Positions 1-11,620 of a DNA stretch of 64,000 nt are shown here, one piece after another. The stretch is taken from assembly GCF_030272615.1 (NCBI RefSeq), contig NC_081406.1, forward strand, positions 172,444,361-172,508,360. Direction: 5' to 3'. This DNA is from Cryptomeria japonica. Taxonomy: Eukaryota > Streptophyta > Pinopsida > Cupressales > Cupressaceae. The position numbers and the translations under genes were made by a program. Position 1 is the stretch's first letter, and every line of letters begins with the position of its first letter. The notes below the pieces were generated by a model, which saw only the letters and a list, made by a program, of their open reading frames with translations, made no database searches and was not told where the DNA came from.

Positions 1-228
1 TAGACCAGCTTGATGAGTGTAGTACGTGAGAATTGAGTGGTAGAGCACTTGAAAGGGGTTTGAATGTGGTAGAAGAGTACTTTGGAGGTTTACATAGCAT
101 TTCATGGTTAGTGATTGTCACCAATTAGGAGAACCAAACCAGTTTGTGGAAGGCGTTCAGTCAAATAGGTCTAATAGCCGTATTAGGTTTGTTAGTGCAG
201 TATAGATTGGGATGCCTGCAAGTTGGTC
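1..228. other. Unassigned sequence upstream of the first LTR
   Basis: No coding, RNA or repeat signal could be assigned. It is not part of the similarity shared by the two LTRs of the neighbouring element, which begins at about 229. Confidence 0.3.
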
Positions 229-752
229 TGGTACTAAAAACTGATATATTATTGAGAAATCCCAAAAGGGTATCTGAAAATATAATTTTTTTTCCTAGAT
301 CCTCAGGGTGTCAAAAGTTATCACTTGATTCCTTCAAATGGAGGCCTAATGGCAACTGGTTTTGTTTTTGGGCAAGTGAGTTAAAATTGGTGTTCTGGTA
401 GGTCTCAATCTTGAAATTTTGTTTCATTTATGTTAAGGTAATGTGAGAACACCCCTCTAAGGGTTTTTTGTATGGAATTGGTCAAGTGGGCCTTTCAAAT
501 CCCCAAAGTCTAGTAGGAGCCCACATATGAATGCAAGTGTATGTGTAGTCACACAAGACTTGAGAGTGTTAGTTATTTGTAAGGGGATATAATGGAGCCT
601 TTGAGTCTCCCAAGGTATTGTTAGTGTCAATGAACCATTTCTTGACTTGGTGTTGTGTAAGGACTATTTGGTAGTAGGGATTTGGCTGAGTTTGTGAGCC
701 TTAGAGGTTGGTTGGTTCAAGGTTATCCATCCAATTTGTTGCCTCCTCATCA
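229..752 (+). repeat. 5' LTR of gypsy element 1
   Basis: The stretch begins TGGTACT and ends CTCCTCATCA, aligns along its whole length with 5076-5597, and is followed at once by a primer-binding site. LTR length is about 524 bp, short for a plant gypsy element. Confidence 0.85.
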
Positions 753-754
753 TA

Positions 755-769
755 TTGGTATCAGAGTAG
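755..769 (+). promoter_or_regulatory. Primer-binding site, initiator Met-tRNA type
   Basis: TTGGTATCAGAGTAG lies two bases past the LTR end. It matches the common plant retrotransposon site TGGTATCAGAGC, complementary to the 3' end of initiator Met-tRNA, where minus-strand synthesis starts. Confidence 0.8.
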
Positions 770-842
770 GATTTTGAAGATCACTTGGGTGGTGTGGTCT
801 CAGTGTATGTTAGAGGAAGAGATTGAAATAGGGGCTAAGGAA

Positions 843-1860
843 ATGCCTCCCAAGAGTATGTCACAAGATGCGGTGAAGAAGTTGATTGAAGAGATGCTTG
901 AGTCCAAGCTTGAAGAATTGAAAAATACTAAGGGTAAGGATAAGGAAGATGGAAGTGACACTGATGAGAAGGGGATAAAGAAGATGGGGAAGCCCCTAAG
1001 TGGGTAGAGTAGATACCTACAGATTAGAGGGAATTTGTAGATGCCTCAAGGTCAATTAATAGGGACACCATTGATGCCTATATATAGTGGAAGTATGGAA
1101 GAAGAAGAGGTGATAGACTATATTGAGGCATTGACCAATCATTTTGAGTACAAAGAAATCCCTGAAGGTAAGAGAGTTAATTTGGCAAAAACAAGGTTGA
1201 AGGGGTCTTCTCTTAAATGGTGGAACTATGTACAAGACGACAGAGTTAAGGAGGGAAAGAGTATGATGACCTCCTGGGAAAGAATGAAAGCTAAAGTCAA
1301 GGCACAATTCATGCCTATTGACTATGAAGTGCAGATGTATAAAAAGTTTGAAAACCTCAAACATAGAGACCTTGATGTGAATGCATATACGAAGGAGTTT
1401 CCTAAACCCAGTCTTAGATCAAAGACATGAGAAGAGGAATCATAGAAAGTGGGTAGGTACTTGAACGGCCAAAGGATGAACATCCAAGATGAGATTATCT
1501 TCTTGGCACCGAAGACAGTGAACAAGTGTTTACAATTGGCCCTAAGAGAAGAAGAGAAAATAAAAAGAAGTGAGTAGGGTAATAGAGGTAAAGGAGGGAG
1601 AAGTTTCAGAGGCATAGGCATTTTTGGAGGAAGAAGTCCTAACCAAAGGACTAGTGGTGATTCTAGCCAAGGAGAGAAAGTTGGGGAGTCAATTAGCAAA
1701 GAAGAATACCATGGGAGAAGACCTAATGGAAGAGGTGGGACAAATAGATCCAGGAGAGGATCCAAGTTCTCTAGTATTAGATGCTATAACTGCAATCAAA
1801 TGTGGCACCCAATCTTCAAGTGTCCAGAGAAGGCCTCAACTTCTTAGGGTGGTGAGAGGA
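843..1860 (+). pseudogene. gag of gypsy element 1 (broken)
   Basis: Gag forms the particle that packages element RNA. The N-terminal part from ATG 843 is Lys/Glu-rich and likely coiled-coil, closed by a TAG near 1007. A Retrotrans_gag-type segment follows (about 1041-1420), with LKGSSLKWWNYVQ followed by SWERMKAKVKAQFMP, the usual landmarks. After frame breaks, a CCHC zinc knuckle is encoded at 1782-1823 (C-x2-C-x4-H-x4-C, CYNCNQMWHPIFKC). Several stops and at least one frameshift make it non-functional. Identification rests on the gag core plus the knuckle directly after an LTR and primer site. Confidence 0.8.
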
Positions 1861-1868
1861 GAACCACT

Positions 1869-2489
1869 TTGACTCAAGAAGATGCAAGGAATGTGACATC
1901 TCCTGAAGTGAATTTGACATCAGAGATGGGAGAGAACCTGATGATCAAAAGGACACTACTAAAAGAACTAGTGAAGACTAGGCCACCCCAAGTAAAGGCT
2001 TTGTTTAGAGTCAACTACAAGATTCAAGGTAAGGTTTGTAAAGTTATCATATATTCAGGGTCTACTAATAGCATTGTATCTTTGGAAGTAGTAAAAAATT
2101 TGAACTTGGAGAGGATACCCCATAGTTTTCCATATAGGGTCAGTTGGTTGAACAAAGGGAAACACATACTCATAAATGAATAAGCATGGGTAGAGCTTAG
2201 CGTTGGGTGGTATAAGGATTAAATTTTGTGTGACATCCTTCCAATGGATGATTGCCATGTTTTGCTTGGCAGACCATGGCAGTTTGAAAGAAATGCTCAT
2301 TATGATGGAGAAAATAATGATTACTCTTTCCAAAAGGATGGTCTAACTTTTAGGATACAGTCAGTGGTAGAAGGGGACCCACAACATGTAGGATCTAGTG
2401 TGATGATAGTGGGAGAAAAAGAGTTCCTAAATACAGTAAAGGAGGAAGGTGGGGTAGGCTTTTCTTTGATTGTGAAGCCCAAGGAATAA
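1869..2489 (+). pseudogene. Retropepsin-like protease of gypsy element 1 (broken)
   Basis: The protease cleaves the Gag-Pol polyprotein. The active-site region near 2047-2061 reads IIYSGSTNS, where the family has IIDSGS/T; the catalytic Asp codon has become Tyr. After an in-frame stop at about 2181 the flap/C-terminal part continues in the same frame from about 2226, with CDILPMDDCHVLLGRPWQ close to the usual plant wording. It sits between the zinc knuckle and RT, as expected. Loss of the catalytic Asp plus stops means no activity. Confidence 0.75.
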
Positions 2490-3330
2490 AGGAAGAAGGG
2501 TGTGAGTGAGGTAGAACCTAAGGAGATCAGGGAGCTGCTAGAGAGGTACAAAGGAGTGGATGTAGAAGACATACCTGATTCTCTTCAACCTATTAGAGAT
2601 ATTAGTCACCAGATTGACCTCATACTAGGAGCAATACTCCCTAACAAGGCAACATATAAAATGACCCCATAATAGAATGAAGAGATATATAGGCAAATTT
2701 AGAAGCTCCTAGATAAAGGGTTGGTGAGAAAGACCCTTAGCCCATATGCAGTTGCTACTATTTTAGCCTCAAATAAGGATGGGAAATGGAGGCTTTGCAC
2801 TGATTCTAGGGCTATCAATAGGATAACCATCAGGTATAGGTTTCCTATTCCTAAGATAGAGGGTCTAATGGATTATTTGGGGGTAGCTACCTATTTCTCC
2901 AAGATTCACCTCAAGAGTGGGTACCATCACATAAGGATAATAGAGGGGGATTAATGAAAGACTACATTTAAAACTAATGAAGGGTTGTATTAGTGGCTTG
3001 TGATACCTTTTGGTCTTTCAAATGCCCCTAGAAACTTTTGAGACTAATGAATGAAGTGGTGTAGGAGTTTATAGGGAAATTTGTGGTAGTCTACCTTAAT
3101 GGCACATTGGTTTTCAGTAAGAGAAAGGAGGAGCACTTGAAACACTTGAAGATAGTCTTGAAGCGGCTGCAAGAGTAGAAGTTGATGATAAATTTAGAAA
3201 AGTGTGACTTCATGAAGTAGGAATTGGTTTACCTAGGCTTTGTCATCTCTAAGGATGACTTGAAGATGGATTATTCCAAGGTAGAGGCTATTTTGAACTA
3301 GCCTACACCTAAGCAATAGGAGAGGTAAGA
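2490..3330 (+). pseudogene. Reverse transcriptase of gypsy element 1 (broken)
   Basis: RT copies element RNA into DNA. Visible blocks, in order, are a linker with DIPDSLQPIRDISHQIDLI, then LSPYAVATILASNKDGKWRL with RAINRITIRYRFPIPKIEGL (about 2721-2880), KIHLKSGYHHIRI (about 2900), the IPFGLSNAP block near 3003, the catalytic box near 3092 and YLGFVISKDDLKMD near 3230. The catalytic box reads YLNGTLVFS where gypsy elements have YLDDILIFS, so both metal-binding Asp residues are gone. Stops interrupt all parts. Fold and family are clear; the enzyme is dead. Confidence 0.85.
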
Positions 3331-3337
3331 ATTTTTC

Positions 3338-3901
3338 ATGGTTTTGCAATATTTTTATAGGAAATTCATTAGAAATTATAGTCATATTTGTGCACCTATG
3401 TTGGAAACCATAAAGGGTGGTGGTAAGGTGAAATATGTGTGGACCAAAGAAGTAGATAAGAGTTTTGAGTGTTTAAAACAGAAAGTTGCCAAGTACCCAG
3501 TCCTAGTATTACCCGATTTCAGTAAGGTCTTCACCATTGAATGTGATGCAAGTGGGTTGGCTATAGGAGCAGTATTGAGCCAAGAGGGGAGACAAGTGGC
3601 CTTTTTCAGTGAAAAACTAAATTAAGAAAAGAGGAAGTATTCCTCATATGATTTAGAGTTGTATGCCATGGTACAAGCTTTAAAAAACTGGAGGCATTAC
3701 TTGCTTCATAAGGAATTTATTGTATATACTAACAATCATGCTCTTAGTTTTTTGAATGGACAAGAGAAGCTCAGTCATAGGCATACAAAATGGGTTGAAA
3801 TTTTTCAAGCATACACCTTCATCATCAAGCATAAGAGAGGGGTAGCTAATAAGGTTGCAAATGCTCTAAGTAGGAGGGTGTTAACAGTACAAGAAGTCTA
3901 G
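3338..3901 (+). pseudogene. RNase H domain of gypsy element 1 (broken)
   Basis: RNase H degrades the RNA strand of the RNA/DNA hybrid. The reading starts in the RT connection (FYRKFIRNYSHICAPM), continues to FTIECDASGLAIGAVLSQEG with the first catalytic Asp, and, past one stop at about 3623, to YDLELYAMVQALKNWRHYL (catalytic Glu), VYTNNHAL and VANKVANALSRR. TNN stands where TDH is usual and VANALS where VADALS is usual, so two catalytic Asp residues have changed to Asn. One frame covers nearly all of the domain. Confidence 0.85.
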
Positions 3902-4079
3902 TTGTAGAGCATGGGTGTTGAAGAACTCAAAGGATTGTATGAAGAGGACCAAGATTTCGAGGAAATATATAAGGTATGCTATGATTTTTCAAATTCTTTT
4001 CATGGAGATTTTTCTGACTACACCTTGTAGGATGGTCTTTTGTTCAAGGGGTGTCAATTATGTATCCTTAGGTGTTCAA

Positions 4080-5075
4080 TGAGGGATACTATAATGAAGG
4101 AGAAACATAGTGGTGGTTTAGGAGGTCACTTTGGACCTATTTAGGAGATTTCACTTTTGGTCAAGGATGCAAACTAATATCATAAATTTTGTGGAGAGTT
4201 GTACCATGTGTCAGAGAGAAAAGGGGGCCTCAACCAATGAAGGGTTGTACCAACCTTTTCCTATACCAAGTAGACCATGGGAAAGTTTGAGTATGGACTT
4301 TGTGATGGGATTACCCAAGACAAAGACATGTCATGATAATGTATTTTTTGTGGTAGAAAGGTTCAACAAGATGGCTCACTTTATTCCTTGTATAACCACC
4401 AATGATGCTAGCTATATTGCAGGATTTCTCTTCAGAGAGATTGTTAGAATCCATGGGTTTCCTTTGAGTATTACATTAGACAGGGACAACAATTTTGTAG
4501 GGCATTTTTGGAGAACCTTGTGGAAAAAATTGGGTACAAATTTATCTTTTAGCTCAGCCTATCACCCTCGGACTGATGGCTAAATTGAGGTTGTGAATAG
4601 GTCCTTGGGAAATATTCTTAGATGCTTGATAAAGGAGCATGGAAGTAGTTGGGATGCGGTGATACCTTAAGCAGAGTATGCCTATAATGATTCAACAAAC
4701 AATAGTACAGGGCTGAGTCCTTTTGAAATTGTGTATGGTAGTCATCCATGAGGAGTTTTTGATTTGAGAGATGTTTAGGGGTTGGACAAGAGAAGTGGAC
4801 ATGCTGATGAATTTGCAGAGGCTATGAAAGAGATGCACCAACAAGTTAGAGATACCTTACAACAAACTAGTCAAAAGGTTAAAAAAAGAGTGGATCAGAG
4901 AAGGAGATATGTCAGTACCAAGTGGATGACATGGTCATGGTTTATCTTAGCAAGGATAGGTTTCCCAAGGGAATCCATTGCAAGTTTATGATGAAAAGGA
5001 TTGGACCTTGTAATATTTTGGATAAATATGGTCATGATGTTTATAAAATGAACTCCCTGGTGATATTGCTATTTC
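4080..5075 (+). pseudogene. Integrase of gypsy element 1 (broken, C-terminus cut)
   Basis: Integrase inserts the DNA copy into the genome. A zinc-binding HHCC module is visible (HSGGLGGHFG near 4108, CTMCQREK near 4203). The catalytic core has all three acidic residues: MDFVMGLP near 4294, TLDRDNNFVG near 4473 and, after a stop, IEVVNRSLGN near 4585. The C-terminal part (KVKKRVDQRR, then YLSKDRFPKG) follows after four stops and a frame change, and ends in an LPGDIAIS-like block running into the LTR at 5076. No chromodomain remains. Stops include TDG-stop and IP-stop-AEYAYN, both expected from CAA/CAG changes. Confidence 0.85.
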
Positions 5076-5597
5076 TGGTACAAGAAACTGAGATATTGTT
5101 GAAAACTCCCAAAAGGGTATCTAAAAATATAATTTTTTTCCCTAGATCCTTAGGGTGTCAAAAGTTATCAATTGATTCCTTCAAATGGGAGCCTAATTGC
5201 AACCGGTTCTGGTTTTGGGCAAGTGAGTCAAAATTGGTATTTCGGTGGGTCTAAACCATGAAATTGTTTTTCATTTGTGTTAAGGTGTTGTGAGAACACC
5301 CCTCCAAGGTTTTTTGTATGGAATTGGTCAACTGGGCCTTTCAAACCCATAAAGCCTAGTAGGAGCCCACATATGACTGCAAGGGTATGTATAGTCACAA
5401 GACTTGAGAGTGTTAGTTATTTTTAAGTGGACATATTGGAGCCTTTGATTCTCCCAAGGTATTGTTTAGTGTCATTGAACCATTGCTTGACTTGGTGTTG
5501 TGTAAGGACCCTTTGGTAGTAGGGATTTGGTTGAGTTTGTGAGCCTTAGAGGTTAGTTGGTTCAAGGTTATCCTTCTAGTCTGTTGACTCCTCATCA
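5076..5597 (+). repeat. 3' LTR of gypsy element 1
   Basis: Aligns end to end with 229-752 (about 90% by eye), begins TGGTACAAG and ends CTCCTCATCA. Differences are scattered substitutions and small indels, consistent with ageing of both copies. Confidence 0.85.
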
Positions 5598-6700
5598 GTT
5601 CTTGGTGTTCAGAATAATGTTTTTGGTTAATTGGATACCATTCTTGGTCAATTTGATAGCATTTTTAGTTTTTCATTGATTTTTCCAATGTTGTATTTTG
5701 CATTTCTTATTTTTGCTTCTAGACTATCATTTTCCCAAACCTAAGTTGTAGTTTGTTGTTTTTATAGGTGCTTGTTTCACTGTGAAACACTAGAGTTATA
5801 AACCATTTCACTATCAAAGAATGTGATATAAACTACTAACTTTGTTTGCAGCCATAGTATTTTGCACTTATTTTTGATAAATTAGGCACATAGACTAATT
5901 ACAATGGAAATGAACAAACATGTCTTGTGTGTTTTTTATGATAGGAGAGAATTCTCTCACCTTTATTAGGTGATCAGAAAGATAGACTCATCTTTCCTTT
6001 TCAATAGTGCATATCTTTAGTGGGCCTTCCCTTCCGAGAAGCCCATAAGGTCGGTGAGAGGGGAATGATCCAAGTTGGAATGCCTAATGCCAAGTACTCC
6101 AATCCACTATAAAATAAACGTGATTTAATGAAAATCAAGTCAATGACAGTGTTCAGGAATAACTCTCCTCCATACCTTCGGGTATATCAAACCTTGGTTT
6201 TCAAGGCTAGGAGACCTATTAATTGAGTTTATACCCCAACGCACCGAACGGATCCCTTACTAGTTCCAATTAAAATTTGAAGCTACTTGGTTTACGTCTA
6301 AACATTATTAAATTCTTAGTGCATGGAGGGGGAATAATCTCTCCTTATTTGCAGACCCTCAGTTTCTGTCTCTGATTAGGAACAAGGTCCAGAATGCCTA
6401 GCACCCTGTTCTATCTTAATCAAGCTCAAATTTCAATGAAATTTGTACATCAAAATTCCTTTTCCATATTTGTACTTTGTATCTCAGTTTGAGTTCTGCA
6501 TTTCTCTCTTATCAACTGTTATCTTAACCATTCTCACACTTTCACTAGCTTATCTTTCTTGGATCCTACATTTGACTCATTTTCCTTTCATATCAACAAA
6601 GGAATAGAAAGGTCCTAAAAGTATTCCTTGACTCTCTTTCACAAGAGGAAGTCAAAGTGAATCACTTCCTTAGGCTCTTTTATACTCCAATGTGTGAATG
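5598..6700 (+). mobile_element. Orphan gypsy leader fragment
   Basis: A non-coding block at about 5995-6300 resembles the leader of the Tat-like element at 28,130-28,450. Shared landmarks are a GGGCCT...TTCC start, GAATGAyCCAAGT, CCACTATAAA and CGGATnCCCTTACTAG, in the same order. No LTR, primer site or gag was found on either side, so it is a truncated remnant. The T/C-rich part after 6400 is probably more of the same leader. Homology is by eye and diverged. Confidence 0.5.
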
Positions 6701-9371
6701 TCAGTGGGATTAGGTATTAGTCAGAGTCTACTTGATTCCATTTTCACCCTACATAGGAAGGATCTATATTCATATGATTGAAGCTAGCATCATTTAAAAG
6801 AAAGCATATTTTAACTTTCACAAAACCATATTGGCAACTACATCCTTTGATAACATCATTGTGTTTCATGCCAATAAAATTTTAAACCATCCTCTCAAAT
6901 ATTGAATAGTACCACCACCTTCCTAACAATGACTAATTTATCCTTATCAAGTAAGTCAATTTTGTATTCATAATATAATAAAATAAAATTAAATATATTT
7001 GAAACAAAAGATTCAAATGTAACCCAATATCAATCCACTCATCTCAAATTTTTTAGACATTCTCTACATTATCAAATTTATTTTATCTATCCCAATAATT
7101 TTGAAGTACTAACTATCTAAATAGTATATTTCCATAATCCAAAGTTTTTAGACTTTAGCTTATGCCTCCAAATGTGTAAGAATAAAGGAAAATGTTTATC
7201 ACAATTTACATGAGAGAATACTTATAGTATTGATTTTTAAGTTCCTATGACATTGATAAAAACATATTTTTGGACCTTTTTGGTGAGGAGTGACATAAAA
7301 TTATGATTTGTAAATTTGAATAAATTTTAAAAAGAAATAAATATTCAAAGGGTTGTAGTTGATTTATTTGAGTACAATTGATGATCATAATTGGATGTGA
7401 TAAAATACCACCAACCAAGGTTCAAACCCTTGGAGGCACATTTGGGCTAGGTTTGACACTTGGTGAGCTTGATAGGTGAATTTGATAAATGGGACCCCCT
7501 TGTACATGGCTCCTTAGTTTAAGAATGAGTTTATTTTAGATGCATGCTTACTCATATTGGTTTAATCTATTGCTATTTTTTTGGAGTTATATGACCTCTT
7601 ACACTTTGAAAATTAATTAATTTCTTATTAAATAATTAAAAAGAAAAAAATATTTCTCTACAAAGATTTTTAGAAAAATTAATTGAAGTTGAAATTTCAA
7701 ACCTGACATTTATTTAAATATAAGATTTAAAAAATCATGATAATTACTCATGGATTAATTATTATACTAATTATTATTACAAAACAATTATCATGATATT
7801 GAGATGATTGCAAAAATATTATACATGGTAAAAAAATATTATAATATTTAAATAATATCATAAGAAAGAATATAATTAGTTTTGACAATATATAGGTTTT
7901 AAAAATTCATAATTATTATATTTGTAGGATATTAAAAAATTATAAAATATATATTTGTTAGAAAATGTCAATAAAAATAAAAAAATGTAAAATTGTGAAT
8001 TCTAGAAACTTCACATAGACAATCAATTATTTAAAATATTATTTTTTTAACCATTGAAATGAAATAAATGTGAATTATTTTTATAACTATATATTTAGGT
8101 TTAAAAATAACATCTCAACTCTTAAATAATTGATTACAACATATTAGAACAATAGATATATATATACCGAAAAACTCTTTAATATATTTATATGTTAAAT
8201 AAGTATATTTATACTAAAAATATCCCTCAATTACAATTAAAAAACCTTATTTCATCAAAATATCATCTTCAAATATTTATTTGAATCTATTTTAATATTA
8301 ACAAATAAACTTTATAATACAACAAACAAATCTAACAAACATATATTCCAATTATTCTTTCCAATTAAATAAACAACATGAACATACATTCAAAGAATAC
8401 AACACACAAATCTAACAAACATCTACTCCAATTATTATTGCCAATAAAATAAACCACATGAACATACATTTAAAGAATCCTCCCATTTTCTTTCTAGAAA
8501 CTAAAGACCAAAACATTAAAAAACGGTACAATAAAAGAAAAACAAAAATGTTATCATATTTATGTGAAACAAACTTCTTTTATTTAAATTTATAGATCTA
8601 GACTTTCTCCAAATTAAACTTATAATTAATTATTTGTTCAAATCTTCTGAAGTGTTTCATTGTAGATACATTATATTAAAACGTGCCAATCAAATCTATG
8701 AATAAATATGATATTAAATGTTTATTTAATTCAATAATTTTTATTAGAGATCAGATCTGGTATCATCGCAAATGTAAAAATGGAGTTGATTTAGGTCAAT
8801 ATAGAATTTTAAATTATTTTTTTTAAAAGCCAATCTTTTCTAGTCTTTATTAAAATTAAACTAAATGTGAAAGGAACGTTCTACGAACAACATACAACAA
8901 CAGACAAAACTAATTTTATATATTATTTTTATTATTAATATATTTAAAAGAAATTTGAAAACAAGCCCCTCGAGGTAGTTGAATACTTCCATAAAATAGG
9001 CAACAAACACTTTTAGACGAAACAAAAACGGGTCGACATATAAAACATTATATCTTACGCAATAATAATAATAATCAAAATTAATCAAAATTAAGAATTG
9101 GATTCTACAATTCAACAAATCAAAGAATAGGTTTGTAATTTCAGGGGACAATAAATTTAGTCAAATTCCAGTGGTTTTTGCATTTATGAAATGATTTTAT
9201 ATTGTATTTTTCTTTGAGTCTTATATTGTTTGAGTTGTTATACTTGGTAGTCTAGGTTTCTTTCTCAACATAGCATTCATTTTTGTAGTTGCTTTTTTGA
9301 ATAAAAAATAATAATAATGTCGTTTTTAAAAAAGTTTAGGTACTTGAAACATATAAGTTTATGTGAGTGTT
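6701..9371. other. AT-rich intergenic stretch
   Basis: Very AT-rich with frequent stops on both strands; no domain, RNA gene or LTR was recognised. Two similar passages near 8310-8340 and 8390-8420 share an ACAAATCTAACAAACAT core, a short local duplication. Confidence 0.5.
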
Positions 9372-11620
9372 TTTTTTAATTGATTAAATTATGATTTTTT
9401 GATTAGTTTAAATCAAGAGAGGCTCAAACCATTGCATAACCACTACAAAGACGAAAAAGCAAGAAAAGCCATGAGACTCACAAGGAGTGAAAACCCAAAA
9501 CCTGAATTTCAACTTCCAAAAAAGAACAAAAACCAGCGAGCACCCAACTAGATGCAATAAAACCCAAAGATAGAAGAGGCTAAAGACTAATAGAACAAAA
9601 AACACACAGGCCCACCCCCATTGAAGACATGAACCAATAGCCTACCTAGTGACGGGATTCTCAATCTTACAATCCTAACTCATAGCCTTCACCTTATTGT
9701 AGAAGGTGAGCTATCATTTGTTGGATCCTTTGCCAAATGAAATAGATGGTGAATCTGGAGTTTCTTTCACCCTGGACACTAATGTCTCCAACACCGTAGG
9801 AAGGGAAGAGTTTGTATTCCTCTTCTTTTGATCCTACTTCTTCTCGATCTCCTCTTGGATGGCCTATAGGGTTTCCAAATACATTTTAAACATTTCATTG
9901 CTCTACCCAATCACATCCTCCTTTTTTATTTTGAGGGATACCTAGCTACATTGAACCTCCTCCATAGTCTTCATTGTTTCGTTCTTATCCTCTTTCTTGC
10001 CAATTTTCTAATAAATTCCCTTCATTTCTTTCTCTATTGCTTTCCATTTGTCCATTTTTTTGGCCAAATCATTAGCCGCTTCCTAAACTCTCTAGTCTGT
10101 CCTCCACAACCAAATTGGAAGCTCTAGAATCTACTTCAATGAGGGCTTCCAATATATTAATTTTCTTTCTTGCCACCTTAAGCTAACCCAAAAGCGAATG
10201 GATAATAGCTAGCTACTTATTCTAGTTGTCACGGAGTTTGTTAACCTTATTTGCATAAATAGGGAAGTCCCATTTCCTTGATGATTTTTTCGCTGGCCTA
10301 TTTTTTTATAGGGTTGTTCAAGGTCCACTCCAACCCAGTAGACCAAGAGGAGGCAAAATCAATAGAGGAATATTCCTCATCTTTTGGCTCTTGAACAATA
10401 CTTACAATAGTGGGAGGGACCGAGGGTATTTTAGATTTAGCCATTCGACTAGCGGGTTAACCCAAGTAGAGGTACCTTTAGGTTTAGGAATGAGGATGGG
10501 CTCTTTGTAATCCAAGATGACTGAAACCTCAATGCACATAGAAGGGAGAGAAGGATTAAAATTCAAGCTAGTAGTAGGTGTGGAGTTCAAATGAACATTT
10601 TAAATTCAAAGAACAAGCCTCTGGTGCAAGGGAAGGACATCTTTTTTGTTTTTGGCGACAACTATAGACTAAAAGATAGATGAAAAAGACCAATATGGGA
10701 AATTTATTTTGAACCCATACGTTAAATGTTTAAGCATGGCGAAAAGTTGTGAATGGAAGAATTTGAACCTCCCATCGAAGGTGATGAACTTCATGAGGAG
10801 CAACATCACCTCTTTCCATTTTCTAGGTTAGTCCTTCCTATTGAAGACACTATTATACTTGCCCACATTTTCTCCTGACTTCAGGAATGTTTTAGAATCT
10901 TCTTTATAATTGCCTTTCAGCTTCTTAGGGAAGTTTGTGTCTTCAATCGCTAGACCTTTAGTAGAAGCAATAGTCTCCAAAGACATAGTGAATTTCACCC
11001 CACCCACCTGAACATCATGTTTGTCCCAATATTTTCCAAATTGTTCAAACACAAAAGGGTTGTAACCCTTCATATCTTCTACATAGGCTGCTAGATTTCC
11101 TTCTACCACCTTATTCCTGAGAACTCAATTTTGTTTAAAATTATCGCAACTATTTGACTATGTTTGAATGAGGTCCCCACCCATGGAATGCACAATAGAA
11201 CCAAGTATAGGACTCAAAGAGGGATAGCTAAATTTGGCTTTGGAGAAGAGATAACAAAGGGTGGTACTAATAAAAGCATAGCTATCACAAGATTTAGCAA
11301 AGCCAGTCCTTTCCAATAAATGATTGTAGTACAACGTGACCAAGAAAGAGACTAAAAAGGAAATAATAAAATATTTAATTCTCATTGGGATGATTGTCTC
11401 CAAGGAACATGGCACGAACAACATTAGGTAATTCATGTAGCACTATCAAGGTTATAAGACCCTCGGTAAAAGGATTTAAGTTATCCAACTTGTTTGTAGT
11501 ATTATTTCCTTCTCTGAAGGTGTGATGATATCTGATGTGGCCAAGCATAGCAATCATATCTTGGTACTTAGTAGTTAGACCCTTCACTCACCATCTTGGA
11601 TTCGCTTTCCCTTGTAGCAT
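9372..11620 (-). pseudogene. Decayed coding region of an unrecognised repetitive protein
   Basis: Read on the - strand, short open segments follow one another like exons of one broken protein: 11587-11375 (TFREGNNTTNKLDNLN), 11436-11158 (YYNHLLERTGFAKSCDSYAF), 11109-10828 (YVEDMKGYNPFVFEQFGKYW, then VGGVKFTMSLETIASTKGLA), about 10800-10620 (KFITFDGRFKFFHSQLF), 10590-10402, and a Glu/Lys-rich probable coiled coil near 9960-9760 with YLETL-stop-AIQEEIEKK. Several stops look like former CAG codons. The low-coordinate end is GT-rich on the - strand (9605-9390) and finishes in an A-run, like a LINE or processed-copy tail. I do not recognise the family; a transposon-carried protein is the best guess. 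Confidence 0.4.

Larger units (their letters stand above)
229..5597 (+). mobile_element. Decayed Ty3/gypsy LTR retrotransposon, chromovirus-like
   Basis: Two direct repeats (229-752 and 5076-5597) flank an internal region with a Met-tRNA-type primer site and remnants of gag, protease, RT, RNase H and integrase in the Ty3/gypsy order. The LTRs are about 90% identical by eye, so the insertion is old. The integrase tail runs directly into the 3' LTR with no polypurine tract or chromodomain visible, which suggests a deletion there. No matching target-site duplication was found: TGGTC lies before and GTTCT after. Integrase and protease wording resembles plant chromoviruses, but I cannot fix the clade. 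Confidence 0.85.

Noticed and set aside
1056-1765. Two - strand openings over gag of element 1
   Set aside because: They are shadows of the gag frame; the + strand shows the gag core and zinc knuckle.
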